Assembly (NCBI GenBank): GCA_963682175.1
Contig: OY821775.1
Span: forward strand, 9,148,501-9,212,500
Source of the DNA: Triglochin maritima
Taxonomy: Eukaryota > Streptophyta > Magnoliopsida > Alismatales > Juncaginaceae
DNA length: 64,000 nucleotides
Direction of reading: 5' to 3'
Shown piece by piece: positions 23,930-35,164 of this stretch (the first letter of the stretch is position 1; each line of letters begins with the position of its first letter). The notes beneath the pieces are model-generated. The model searched no databases. It was not told the origin of the DNA and saw only the letters and a program-made list of their open reading frames with translations. The position numbers were made by a program, and so were the translations under genes.

Positions 23930-24640
23930 TATATGTATTTAAGCTCACAATGTATTTAAGCTCGGGGTGTAAATGAATATTGGCTATTCGGCTCATATTC
24001 GTTTCGGTGTCTGTAGTTAAAAAGGACATGAATATCAATTTCTCATATACCTTTTTTCCTTCAAAATTTTCAGACAATATGAACTTTAAGATATAGACCA
24101 ACCTATGAGACCAACATCCTTACATCCCATTCAACAATTAAACCAACACTATTAGACCTAACCAAACCTTGTTACGTTTTTTTTATTTTGTTTCAAGTTT
24201 ACGTTTCTACCTTTTTTTTGTTAGGGTGTGATTTGTTTGAACTAAATCAAAGGGAGAAAAAAGTCAAAGAAAATTTAGAACTCTAATTCCATGACTCTTT
24301 TGGAGTGGAAAATGGAGAAAGTCATTGTAGATAAATAATTATAAGGTTGCAAAACTTTTGAAACTAGACTTAAAATTTCATTAAATTCTTCCGTAAATTA
24401 ATCACCAAAATTCGTTCTGCAAGTTAAATTTTCTAACTTTCAAATTATTTTTCTACAAAACAATCGCACCGTAAACGCAACACCCAGTATTAAACACTTA
24501 TCACTCTCTTAAAAATAATTACATGAATATTTGTTCGATACACACCCCCACTAACCTAATCAATGAACCCAAAAGAAACAAATTAAACCCGGTGGAGGAA
24601 TCAAATTCCGGATCCAAATCTCACTTCCAAAACAAAGCCC
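23930..24640. other. Spacer and promoter region of the first PMEI gene
   Basis: AT-rich. A weak TATA-like CTATTTATTC at 24647-24656 is followed by a CT-rich leader (CCACCATCTCATCTCTCTCC) up to the ATG at 24722. No other gene seen. Confidence 0.45.
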
Positions 24641-24721
24641 CATATCCCTATTTATTCGAACATCGGTCACCCCAACTTCCCACCACCATCTCATCTCTCT
24701 CCCCAAAACAAAACCCTCAAT

Positions 24722-25914
24722 ATGGCAAAGCACCTCTTCCTATCCTTCTTCTTCTTCTCTCTCCTCCTCGCCGTGGTTGTCGTCTCCGGCGCCGGACAAG
24801 GCAACCACCACCCCACCGACTTCATCCGGTCTTCGTGCCGCTCGACGCGGTACCCGCAGGTGTGCGAGCAATCCCTGTGCCGCTACGCCTCCACTGTCCG
24901 GCGCAGCCCTAGGGTTCTTGCCAAAACCGCCCTCTCCGTCTCCCTCCACCACGTCCTCTCCGCCTCCTCCTTCGTCGCCAACCTCTCCTCCGACTTCAAG
25001 ACCGTCAGGTCTTATAACTGCACTTCCCTTTCTATCTTTAACTTCTTGCTCTGTTATCTTGTTGAACTTTTTTTCTTCCAATTTGCTTGCAAGACGTGGA
25101 TCTGAAATTCATTTGCTACTCCGACAATCTTAACTTCATTTCATTTTTTGAGTGGAATTATAGTTTTATAGCTTCTCATTTTAAATAATAAAAAAACATT
25201 GCTAGAAGTTTCATAATACGGTAGTAGGCATAATATTGATCTGCATTTCAGTCAATGGAGGTGATTGTTTCTCAGCAAACTATTTAAACAAAACTCATTT
25301 AAAAAGTTCAGTCCCATGTAAAGGAAGCTGTAATTATATATTCTAGAAAAAAAGTGTGCAACATTCCATTGCCGAAGTAGTTGATTTTTTGTTGAAATTG
25401 TGGACCAGTCAAATTTTATTCAGCCGATCTGGCGTTAGCATACAAGTCCGGCTGGATCTATGGAAAGTGGAATGTGCCGATATAATTTGAAACCATATTT
25501 GCTCAACGCTTCATTCATTATTTATTACCTACCTGTTAATTTTCCAATTTGAAAATTAGGCAATGTTGTAGCAACTTGGATTTTATGTTATGTTTTGTTA
25601 TGGTTTGTGACAGATCTCGGCAGGCTGGTGCGGTCCGCGACTGCATGGAGACGATGAGGGACAGTGTGGACCGGATCCGGCGCTCGATAAAGGAGATGGG
25701 CCACATGGGCAAGCGAGGCAGCGCATCTTACTCCTACCACGTCAGCAACGTCCAGACGTGGGTGAGCGCAGCTCTCACCGACGAGACCACCTGCCTCGAC
25801 AGCTTCGCCAGCACCGACGTCGACCCCAAGCTGAAGGCTGCCATTAGGAGGAAGATTGCTGCTGTCACCAGAGTCACGAGCAATGCTCTTGCTCTCGTCA
25901 ACAGGGTTGATTAG
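24722..25914 (+). CDS. Pectin methylesterase inhibitor (PMEI), gene 1
   Basis: PMEIs are secreted four-helix proteins that bind pectin methylesterase in the cell wall and block demethylesterification. Two exons, 24722-25008 and 25614-25914, joined in phase 2 with GT-AG ends, give 195 residues, the usual length. Residues 1-24 are a signal peptide (hydrophobic FLSFFFFSLLLAVVVV). The family's four cysteines are present: the hairpin pair in FIRSSCRSTRYPQVC, then RDCMETM and ETTCLDSF. The inhibitor-domain words LAKTALSVSL, VSNVQTWVSAALTDETTC and VTSNALALVN are typical. There is one extra Cys after the first pair (SLCRYAS). The first exon is GC-rich compared with its surroundings. The related invertase-inhibitor family shares this fold, but the sequence is closer to PMEI. 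Confidence 0.9.
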
Positions 25915-25919
25915 AGATG

Positions 25920-26550
25920 GACTTGTTTTGTTGTGTGTTTGTGCTTTTGCTTTGCTTGTCTGGTCTGTAATAATGTCGGAATGTGCATGTAATTATCAAG
26001 GCTGTAGGTGTTTATGGTACTACAAGTGTAGGAGTATTGTAAGAACTTTGCTTGCTTGCTTGGTTGGCTAGTTTTGATCGTTTTCTGCTGCTTTTTTATT
26101 TTTATTTTTCTCTGAGAGAATGCACTAAATATTGCAGTTCAGTTAGTTAATGAACGAGGGAATAACTTCTCTCCGTACGGATAGTAGATGTTAGGAAATG
26201 CTCCCATTTGGATCAATTATCATGCCACGAGTCATTTGAATGGAGTGAATGTACAGATGTAAACCTTGCCAATGTGCCATGAATTAGCTAGCCTCAACCT
26301 CTGGAAGAGAATTTGCTTTTCCATTAGGGGCATGATAGAGTAGAATTTTGAGAATAAAAATATAATGATCGCATAATGTCCAGAGATTGGCTCCCATGAC
26401 GATATTCAAATGATTAAAACCTAATCCTATATGTAGAGAAGCTTGTTACATCTTACATCTAGCATCTATGATCTATCTGAAAGGTCAAAAATCTTAGAAC
26501 ATGTGGAGATAAACTTATTAGGTTTCTTAACATTTAATTTTTTGGTTAGC
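25920..26550. other. 3' flank of PMEI gene 1 and spacer
   Basis: Probable 3' untranslated region followed by AT-rich sequence up to the Harbinger element. No other gene seen. Confidence 0.5.
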
Positions 26551-27972
26551 ATTGGAGCACCCTTAACGGGTGCTCTTTTTCGGGCGCCCGAAAAGCCCTC
26601 CCTTAACGGGAGGGCGCGCCAGGCACCCTGGCGGCCAAGTGCCCCCCATTGGTTTTTTTTGTTATAAATAAAAAGATTAGTTATATATAATTAGGTTAAT
26701 GTATTGATTAGTTAAATTGTAATTAAATCAATTAGGTTTCGAAAATTAATTGAAAAATTATTTTATGATTAATTAAATTAATTTTGATTTATTTAGATAA
26801 AAGTAAATTAAAAAACATATACAAAATACTAAATAGTAGTAAATACTCCTAAACTTTGGAAACAAAATACAAAACAAATACAGAAACAAAATACAATACA
26901 TAAACTACGAATTTTAAACTACTGATAAACTACCAGAATACTGATAAATTGCGAAATTTAAACTACCACAATACTGATAAACTACGAAACATACATTTAG
27001 TTAAGTCTAAATGAAACAAAATCACCTACAGAAATCCTTCTGATTTGGCTCACGCCTTGAGTTCAGCAAGTGTTTCTTTATCGATATTGTCATTGTTTTC
27101 CTTCTTCAGCAGAGAGAATAGAGCGTCGAGTTTCTTGCTGTTGAGTTCCCTTTGGAACTTCACCTCAGCTTCAATGTGTTTCCTCTCCACTCGTTCTTCG
27201 TAGCGCAAGTAACTTTCCTCTCTCACTTTTGCGCTATATTCAATTTGTTTCCCCAATTCTAACACATCGGGATCGAGTTGCGCTTGAAGTGATTGTTTTC
27301 CCTTCTTTTTTTGGCTTTTTAACACCTTCAGGACGAGGACATGGTTCGAACACCATTTCATTTGTTGACGGTGTTGCGTGACTCCCATCGTCATCAGTGA
27401 TTTTTCTTTTCCCGTTGCTGAAACTCCCCGGACTTTCTACAACGATGTCTTCGGTAGGAAGTCCAAGCGCAACTGACTCCCATTTAGGGTACCTGCGTAA
27501 CATAAGGTGTAGGATTTCATGTTTAATTATACATATATATTTTTCGGATTTTTATGTATAATAAGGATCAATTTTCAATTTTCTAGAATTTATTGCATGC
27601 ATCGGTTTGTTTTAACAAACTAGTTTCAGAAACTCTATTAAAACAAACATAAAGGAGCTCCGAAATTCATACCTAGAAGTTCTCTAAAACTTCTCGAAGA
27701 TTCGGAGACGGTTGGGATGCTCCTCGCTGCGCCGGATGCCTCCGAGTATTCACCAAACTCTAAACAAGATCGGAGAGAGGGAAGCTAGTCTCTCAATCTC
27801 CGATAGGGTTTAGAATCCAATTACTAACCCCTCTTTAATTCCCTTGAGAAGATGATCTCTTAAGAACTAAACTAAACTTAAGAATTTATGGAATTTTCGT
27901 GGAGAATTAAGGAGAGAGATTTTGCATGAAAAACAATATTAATTAAGATGTAGGAAGGCAATGAGATAACCT

Positions 27973-27982
27973 CTATTTATAG
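27973..27982 (-). promoter_or_regulatory. LTR TATA box
   Basis: Minus-strand CTATAAATAG, at the position equivalent to 22684-22694 in copy 1. Transcription would run toward ORF1's downstream half. Confidence 0.6.
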
Positions 27983-28161
27983 GTTCTCTCCAAATTACCT
28001 ATTCATGTGCAACCTCTTGCCCATGATTTCATGCAAAATTCCATCTAACCATCCATTATTTATTAATAAATAATATTAGCCACGAATTAAATCAATTATG
28101 GACCAATTCCATGCATGATCTAATTAATTCTTAAATTAATTCTGCAGAAAACCGTCTGGAC

Positions 28162-28253
28162 CGGTCGACCGTTACTGTTCATCGGTCGACCGGTACTGTT
28201 CATCATGGACCGGGTACTGTTCATTGGTTGACCAGTACTATTCATCGGTTGAC
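28162..28253. repeat. CGGTCGACCG palindrome array 4
   Basis: Two exact CGGTCGACCG, then decayed GGACCGGG, TGGTTGACC and CGGTTGAC, spaced by TACTGTTCAT words at about 20-bp steps. It lies about 180 bp upstream of the TATA box of solo LTR copy 2. Confidence 0.75.
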
Positions 28254-30254
28254 TTTTGCACAGTACCGCAGACTGGTCAAATTTTGGTTTAACCCCTACA
28301 AAATTTGACATTTCGGGATTAGTAGTAAATTCACAACTTATGTAACATATTATCCTATGTAATGTCAACTCATTACACCCCATAATATTACATCACATAT
28401 GAATTTAATTTAGATTCTAATTATGTTATTAATCACAACATAATCTTGATTTTGCTTGTTCACCCCATGTGTCATATTTTCTACATGAAACCCGACACAT
28501 CCTTATGAACTCAAAATCCCCATTTCTTGTTTCCCAGTTTTGTGGTGTGACCTATGGGAGGATCTAAACTAAGTTGGCAGTGATATTAAAGGCTTAATAT
28601 CACAAGCTATAAGCGGTATCTAGCTACACATTATAGCTCCCAATTAGTTAGATGTCTTAATTCCACTCGAACCAAAACCCGATCCACTTAGTGATGGAGT
28701 GCATCACTTGTGTCCGTCCCTTGCCTCATGATATTAAGAATACACACAAAGTAGTATTGTGTCATCTTTGTATTAGTATTCATTTCTTGATCTCTTTAAG
28801 CTAGTTATAAATATGTGACTTAACTCAAATCACATTGTGCACATTATAACTTTGCTTTATCAAGGAGCCCACTAATATCATCACTCAATTAAGAGGGGCA
28901 ATGATAATCTTTTGACTAACTATCTTCTCCAACGAAAGTTATACTTAACCAACCGATGCCTTTACACTACACTGATCGATAGTTCAAGACACTGATCTAA
29001 TTAAGTATTCCTTAAGTGATCAGATATAAGTCTCATATCAAAGGACCAAAGACACAGTAAAATATTAATGACACAGAAACACATTTCTATAATATTTTAC
29101 TTATTAGGTCTATTCAGTATACAAAAGTAATATTTTCCTCTTTTGCATACCCGTGTCGTCACTCACTTGTAGAGCTACAATGATCTATGACCAACACGAC
29201 AATCTTAACTCGGTAATTAATGTTCCATGTTAATTACCATGATTGCGAATATCTTTTGTTTTATGCAAACCAATATCTTTTAGAGCTCTACGGTTAAGGA
29301 CCAAGAGCCTCTTCCTTAACACTTCTAAAGGACGAATAACATAAACAAGGAACAAAATGATTTCTCATTCAATTCATAATAATTGGCATTTAAAAGTAAA
29401 ACTTTTAGAACACATTCCCTTCATAAGGCACACATGCATGTACTGAAATTTGGTATTGTGTGTTCGTACGTAGATGTTGTGCGCATCATGGATGACATCG
29501 TCCTCGTTGTAACCACTTCTCTTCCTCCACACCGCCTGGTCGAAGCAACCGACCCATTGGTTCACAGCTGGTGATGTACGTCGTCATCGTCCCTTCAATG
29601 ACTCATCGTTACGCTTTACTGAACCTGGCTCGCCTGATTCATTGAAGATGCACTCTACACGTCTCCAGAAGGATCTCATTTTTTGGTTTGTCCTAACCAC
29701 AACATCGCTACTTACAGTCATGTAAGTCGAGACCAGTCGTTGATCCTCTTGTGTGGACCACGATTTTTGCGTTCTTAACGTCGTAGGCTTGCGTGTTCCT
29801 TGACGACTTGTAGGTTGAACGACATTTTCGTCATTCACACCAGGTGTCATGCGGCTTACATTTGCACTACTTTCGCCACTTAGGAGGCGAGTATACATAC
29901 CCATTGGGAATTGGGTTTGACCTTCTTCCTGAGTTGGCAGTTGGTATGGATTGTGCGGGAATTGTTGGTATTGATGTTCTGGGTAGAACCCTGGTTGTGG
30001 GAAAAATTAGTTTGGGTATGACGGGTGGAATCCTGGTTGTGTGGTAAATTGGCTTTGGTATGACGGGTGGAATCCTGGTTGTGGAACATTTTGGTATGGG
30101 AAAAAATGTTGGGTTGGGGGTGGACGACGTGGAGATCGTCGGTACTTTGGTGAACCATTGCCTTCTGAAGAGGACATTGTGAGACGAGGGTGGAAGAAGT
30201 AAGATCGGAATTTAGGTGAGTAGACAAGTAAGGTTGTTGGGATATATATATTCA

Positions 30255-30850
30255 AGTAGTCACGCGCGCACTGTAGGTCTTCGATGCAATCGACTTGTCT
30301 TTTGTGTAGTCACGCGCACACTGTAGGTCATCGATGCAATCGTCTTGTCTTTGTGTAATCTCGCACATACTGTAGGTCCTCGATGCAATCGACTTGTCTT
30401 TTGTGTAGTCACGCGCACATTGTAGGTCCTCGATGCAATCGTCTTGTCTTTTGTGTAATCACGCGCATACTGTAGGTCCTCGATGCAATTGGCTTGTCTT
30501 TTGTGTCCTCACGCTCACACTGTAGGTCCTCGATGCAATCGTCTTGTCTTTTGTGTAATCACGCGTACACTGTATGTCCTCGATGCAATCAGCTTGTCTT
30601 TTGTGTACTCACGCGCACACTGTAGGTCCTCGATGCAATCGTCTTGTCTTTTGTGTACTCACGCGCACACTGTAGGTCCTCGATGCAATCGTCTTGTCTT
30701 TTGTGTACTCACGCGCACACTGTAGGTCCTCGATGCAATCGTCTTGTCTTTTGTGTAGTCACGCGCACACTGTAGGTTCTCGATGCAATCGTCTTGTCTT
30801 TTGTGTACTCACGTGCACATTGTAAGTCCTCGATGCTTGAAGTCCATGAC
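30255..30850. repeat. Twelve 50-bp tandem repeats in the Harbinger promoter
   Basis: The word CTGTAGGTCCTCGATGCAAT recurs at about 30271, 30321, 30370, 30420, 30470, 30520, 30570, 30620, 30670, 30720, 30770 and 30820, nearly exactly 50 bp apart. Units contain CACGCGCACAC and TCGTCTTGTCTTTTGTGT. The array fills the space between the divergent ORF1 (ATG at 30177) and transposase (ATG at 30909). The plus-strand ORF 30483-30725 is repeat translation, not a gene. Confidence 0.9.
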
Positions 30851-30908
30851 TCGATGCAACTATAAATGCAGTCCTCCTAGTTGGTTCTCACTCATTCATC
30901 TACGAACA

Positions 30909-32195
30909 ATGTCTTCATCTGATAAGTTTTCCAGTTCGAAGTCTTCATCATCTCCAACATCCAATGACGAAGCTTACGACCAAGTGTTGAACTGCTTAAT
31001 GGAGTATGTCTCCGAAGTGGTGGACCGACATCCTCAAAGGCGTAGAAGGTGAACTTTGGACCCGGATAGAGATAGGGAGCTTGGTTACAACCGTTTGATT
31101 GCCGATTATTTTTCTAACGACCATGTTTATCCTGACAACATTTTCGGGAGAAAATTTAGGATGCGAAAGCATGTCTTTCTTCGCATTGTGAGTGTCATTG
31201 AGGCGTCTGATGTCTTCTACCAACGTACACCAGACACCACCGGAAGGATGAGCATCTCTAACCTGCAAAAATGTACCGCGGCGATCCTTATGCTAGCATA
31301 CGGTGTTGCGACTGATGAGGTGAACGAATACTTAAGGCTAAGCGAATTCACGGCAAGAAATGCACTTGAAAAATTCTACGACGGTGTAATTAACAACTTC
31401 GGCGGTGAGTACCTCCGAAGACCTAATTCAAGTGATTTAGCACGACTACTTCACGTTGGTGAGCAGCGTGGGTTCCCAGGCATGATGAGAAGTATCAATT
31501 GCATGCACTGGGTGTGGAAAAATTGTCTGGTTGCTTGGAGGGGCCAATATCAAGGGCGTAGTGGTAATGCCACTTTTGTCCTCGAGGCAGTGGCGTTGGC
31601 TGACTTGTGGTTATGTCACTTGTTTTTTGGCACACCAGGTTCATGCAATGACTTAAATGTCCTGCAACGATCTCTGGTTTTTGACGACGTAATGGAAGGA
31701 CGAGCCTCACCTGTGACTTTTGAGGTAAACAGTTCTCGATATAATATGAGATATTATCTTACTGATGATATTTATCCAAAATGGACAGCATTCATTCCAT
31801 CCATCGTCCATCCACAAACACCGAATGAGAGGTTATTTGCTGAACGACAAGAAGCAGCACGCAAAGATGTAGAACGTGCATTTGGAGTCTTGCAAGCACG
31901 GTTCACGATAGTGAAGAAGTCATCTTTTGCATGGAGTAAGGTTGTGCTTAACAACATAATGACAGCTTGCATTGTAATGTATAATATGATAGTGGAGGAT
32001 GAACGTGATTCCTTCGGTAATTTCGGAGATTGGAACGGATTTGTTGACGACCAACCTGGAAATTCCGTGAACGAGCCGGTTCGGTATTCCACTGAACGTG
32101 TACTGGATATTACTAAGTACTTGAGAAGGAGAGATCAATTGCGTGATCGCACCACACATTTGAACCTTCAAGCTGATTTGATCGACAATATATGA
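30909..32195 (+). pseudogene. PIF/Harbinger DDE transposase, inactivated
   Basis: Reads 428 codons from the ATG at 30909, with a Ser-rich start (MSSSDKFSSSKSSSSP), an in-frame TGA at 31050-31052 and then an unbroken frame to 32195. Family features: RELGYNRLIADYF, LQKCTAAILMLAYGVATDEV, the first catalytic region RSINCMHWVWKNC, the second GSCNDLNVL (Asp present), and RKDVERAFGVLQARF (Glu present). The family has Asp in the first region (S-I-D-C-M-H-W); here codon 31497-31499 is AAT, Asn. The stop and the lost Asp make it inactive. The C-terminus is complete. Confidence 0.85.
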
Positions 32196-32629
32196 CAACG
32201 ATTTGGAGGAAATTCGACTTGATATATTTTAAGTTTCGTATTTTAGTTTAGCATTTAATGATGTATTTTTTGTTTTAATTTTTATATTTCCAGTTAATGT
32301 ATTATGTAATGCGATTTCTTAAATTTTAATAATATTTTCGTATTTATATATTAAATGTTAATTAAAAACGAATGAATTGTTGATATTAAATAATTACGAT
32401 AACGATTATTAAAAGATTTTGTTGATTGTTGAAAAGGTTTTAGAGAGAAGAATAAAAATAATGACGTGACAACAAATACTGTAGCGTGACTGGGTGAATT
32501 GGATAATGGTTAAGGATTTTGTAGGGGGGTTAGTTTGTGCTGACGTGGCGGAGAGAGAAGTTTGCGTGGCTGAGAGAGAAATCAGAACGTCCGGAAACTG
32601 CTCGGGAGCTGTTAATGATGCTCTTAACA

Positions 32630-33560
32630 ACTGAGTAAAAAACATCAACCGTGTTTTCACCATGCAGTGATAACTATGTATCTCTAGTTCGACACAACGT
32701 CGATACTTCCATTGGTCCATATTGTCGTAAATCATTAATAGTGAAGTGGGTGAGAACAACTGAGCAAGGCCACTGATCACTGCGGAGACCAATAACTATT
32801 TTAATGGTGTAAGCAAATGCCGGTGAGACCCATCACTGTTGTTGACAGTGGATATTTTATAGGAAGAAAAAAACAATGGGTTTGGCAAAGGATGGGATAG
32901 AATCCAGCAAATTTGCCTTGGGCAAGGAGTGGACCATTGATGCTCCCTTTTGGTCCATGATGTTCTTTTACTTTACTTCAAGGTAAAGCTATATCTAACT
33001 CGTACCTGCTCCCTTCTTGTCAATCCTTCCTCCAGTTCCTCCAGTGTCTAGACTTGGGATATCTCGAAGGACCAAACTTAGAATTTTTTTTGAAGTCCCA
33101 GAATTTTCCGATCTTCATTTTTACATGCCACTAGATTTAACGTGCATTTAATACCATTCTCATCAACAGGCTTGACATGGTTCAAACAAACAAGCAACCA
33201 ACCAACCGGACAATATAAATACCACATCTCTTACTCGGAAACCACATCCTAGCCTGGGAGACAAAACTCCTTTGAAAATATTTCGTCCTTGTAGTTTTAG
33301 ATACATAATCGATTAGTTTTATAACTTACAGTAACAAAATAGATATTGTCCACATGTAACGATACTAATCGATGAATTTTATGGTTCAAGGGGGCAGAGT
33401 GAACTACAACAACAATTTAGAATGCTTAGCTGATGAGTTCTTAATGATTTTTGATAAAAGATGTCAATAAGAACTTACCATTCCTTGAACTCAATCATGT
33501 AGTTCAAACCATGTGGTGATGTGGACCTTAAAATATTTCTACCAACTGCACTGGGAAACG
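32630..33560. other. Intergenic spacer
   Basis: No gene or bounded repeat recognised. Confidence 0.45.
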
Positions 33561-33584
33561 TATGGAACACACCTTGTTACTCAC

Positions 33585-34060
33585 TGGTGGTGCAAATGGA
33601 TACCAACTATCCGAGTATTCGATTCGAAAATTTCTATTTAGTTGGTATTTGGTAAGTTCAATGTTACCAATTTAATTTCGGATACGAATTTGGTTTAAAA
33701 AAATTACCAATTAGAATTCGGATACGAATTCGGATACAAGCTATTTAAAATTCGAATTATCCGAATTATCCGAATACATGGTCAAATACACAAATTAGTA
33801 TTCCAAAATTTAGTATTCCAAAATTTTAATACGAAAATTTAGTATTCGAAAATTTTAATTCGAAAATTAATTACAATATATATATATCTATTCAATTTCG
33901 GATAATATCCGAATACCAATTAGTATTCGAAAATTTTGAAGTTTCGGATTCGGATTCGGATAGTTCTGCTGAATTCAGATTCGAATTTGGTAATGGAATA
34001 TGGTATTCGGATTCGAATTCGGATACAGTAGGTATCCGAGTCATATTCCATACGATGTTA
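33585..34060. repeat. Segment of ATCCGAAT/ATTCGGAT inverted repeats
   Basis: Dense direct and inverted copies of ATTCGGAT and TTCGAAAAT words, with GGATACCAACTATCCGAGT at the left and ATTCGGATACAGTAGGTATCCGAGT at the right. It resembles the interior of the MITE at 18521-19227 and is probably a MITE relic, but ends and duplication were not found. Confidence 0.5.
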
Positions 34061-34586
34061 CAAAACAGACAAAAATCCGTTATATATGATAATAATTAAT
34101 AAGGCTATTACCACAACTGTAATTATAATAATAGTAAGATAGATTTTTTGAAGACTTGACTCCGCGAATTACGCCTTGGATTCTCACTCGTGGAACTCAA
34201 CTACCACGCGTGCATGCAGACACAAATGGAACCAAAAAAGCTCACCCAACCACATATCAAAATCACGATTTTGCAGGTTCACGTCGGATTCAACAAACAA
34301 GACATTATTATTATTTTGTTGTCGTAAGGGGAGATAAGGACGTGTGAGGACTTATTAACTACACTTCTATTGACGTCTACTTTTAAGCTTCGGACGATGT
34401 ATCGCGGTTTTAAGAAGATAGGGATGTCTCATGATTTTTTAAGTGTTTTAGTCTTACTATTTTAACTTGGATTTTGTTTTCATGGGCGATGTCGGGGGCT
34501 TATGATTTGGCCTTTCTTCTATTTAATTTTTTAAAAAGAATTTGTATTACAAATTCACACCGAACATGAAATCTAATTGCTGCAAC

Positions 34587-35162
34587 ATTTTTGTTAGGAA
34601 TGTAAACGGGTCGAGTATGGTCATACTCGTACCCATATCCGTCTAACTAAACGGGTATGGGTATATATCCGTTTAAATATTATTGTACTCATATCCGTTC
34701 CATACCCGTTTAATAAACGAGTATGAGGTGTATATTACTGGTATACTTTTTACTAACAAAATGAGTATTTTTGCTAACAAAAATCAACTTAGAAGACCAT
34801 AATCATTGGATAATAATGATTTAAGCCAAAAAATTAAAATTTACGGTTTTTAAGATTAGGAATTAAATCAAAATGATAATAAATCACTAATTTTCTCACA
34901 AACAACCACTTTTGCCAACAAAAGCCTCACTTTTTATTATTTTAACTATATATTATATATTAATTAAATAATTAAATGGGTAAACGGGTATGGGTATAGA
35001 TATACTCATACCCACCCCATTTATTAAACGGGTAAAGCGGATATGGGTAAACGGTTATAATTTTTTAAATGTGTACAAAAATCGTACACGTACCCGTATC
35101 TGCTTATTAAATGTGGTGGACAAACATGTAATACCCGTCCCAGTTACACTCCTAATTTTTGT
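34587..35162. mobile_element. hAT MITE with perfect 8-bp duplication
   Basis: The element proper is 34595-35154 (560 bp), with inverted ends TAGGAATGTAAACGGG and TAGGAGTGTAACTGGG. Both flanks carry ATTTTTGT (34587-34594 and 35155-35162), a perfect octamer typical of hAT transposition. The interior repeats CGGGTATGGGTATA and its inverse. No coding sequence. Confidence 0.9.
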
Positions 35163-35164
35163 AC

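Larger units (their letters stand above)
27508..29423 (-). mobile_element. Solo LTR, family S copy 2
   Basis: The 1916-bp LTR in minus orientation is clearly homologous to 21022-23143 along its length and is bounded by TGTAGG and CCCTTCA. A perfect 5-bp duplication TAAGG flanks it (27503-27507 and 29424-29428). It is inserted in Harbinger ORF1. Its U3 palindrome array is shorter than in copy 1. Confidence 0.9.
27050..30177 (-). pseudogene. Harbinger ORF1 (Myb/SANT-like DNA-binding protein)
   Basis: In PIF/Harbinger elements this protein partners the transposase, binding ends and aiding nuclear import. The ATG is at 30177. The N-terminus has Tyr/Pro/Gln repeats (QPGFHPSY three times), then the SANT-like helix region (KSWSTQEDQRLVSTYM, RTNQKMRSFWRRVE), then QWVGCFDQAVWRKRSGYNED. 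After the solo LTR it continues with LRRYPKWESVALGLP and a charged helical C-terminus (EERVERKHIEAEVKFQREL). Breaks: an in-frame TAA at 30007-30009, a TGA at 29584-29586 (where the family usually has Trp), the LTR insertion at 27508-29423, and a frameshift near 27300-27330. The reading frame would otherwise continue across the LTR site. Confidence 0.8.
26555..32623 (+). mobile_element. PIF/Harbinger element with two genes, split by a solo LTR
   Basis: The ends GAGCACCCTTAACGG (left) and, inverted, GAGCATCATTAACAG (right) are flanked by TTG and TTA, fitting the three-base PIF/Harbinger target with one change. Inside are the two expected divergent genes: a Myb/SANT-like ORF1 on the minus strand and a DDE transposase on the plus strand, with a 12-unit 50-bp array in the shared promoter region. 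Removing the solo LTR (27508-29423) and one copy of its duplication leaves about 4.15 kb. Both genes are broken, so the element is not autonomous now. Confidence 0.85.

Noticed and set aside
30483..30725. 80-residue ORF of repeated CNRLVFCV words
   Set aside because: Translation of the 50-bp tandem array.
30255..30850. Regular 50-bp repeats could suggest a CRISPR array
   Set aside because: The whole unit repeats with no unique spacers, there are no cas genes, and the setting is a plant transposon promoter.
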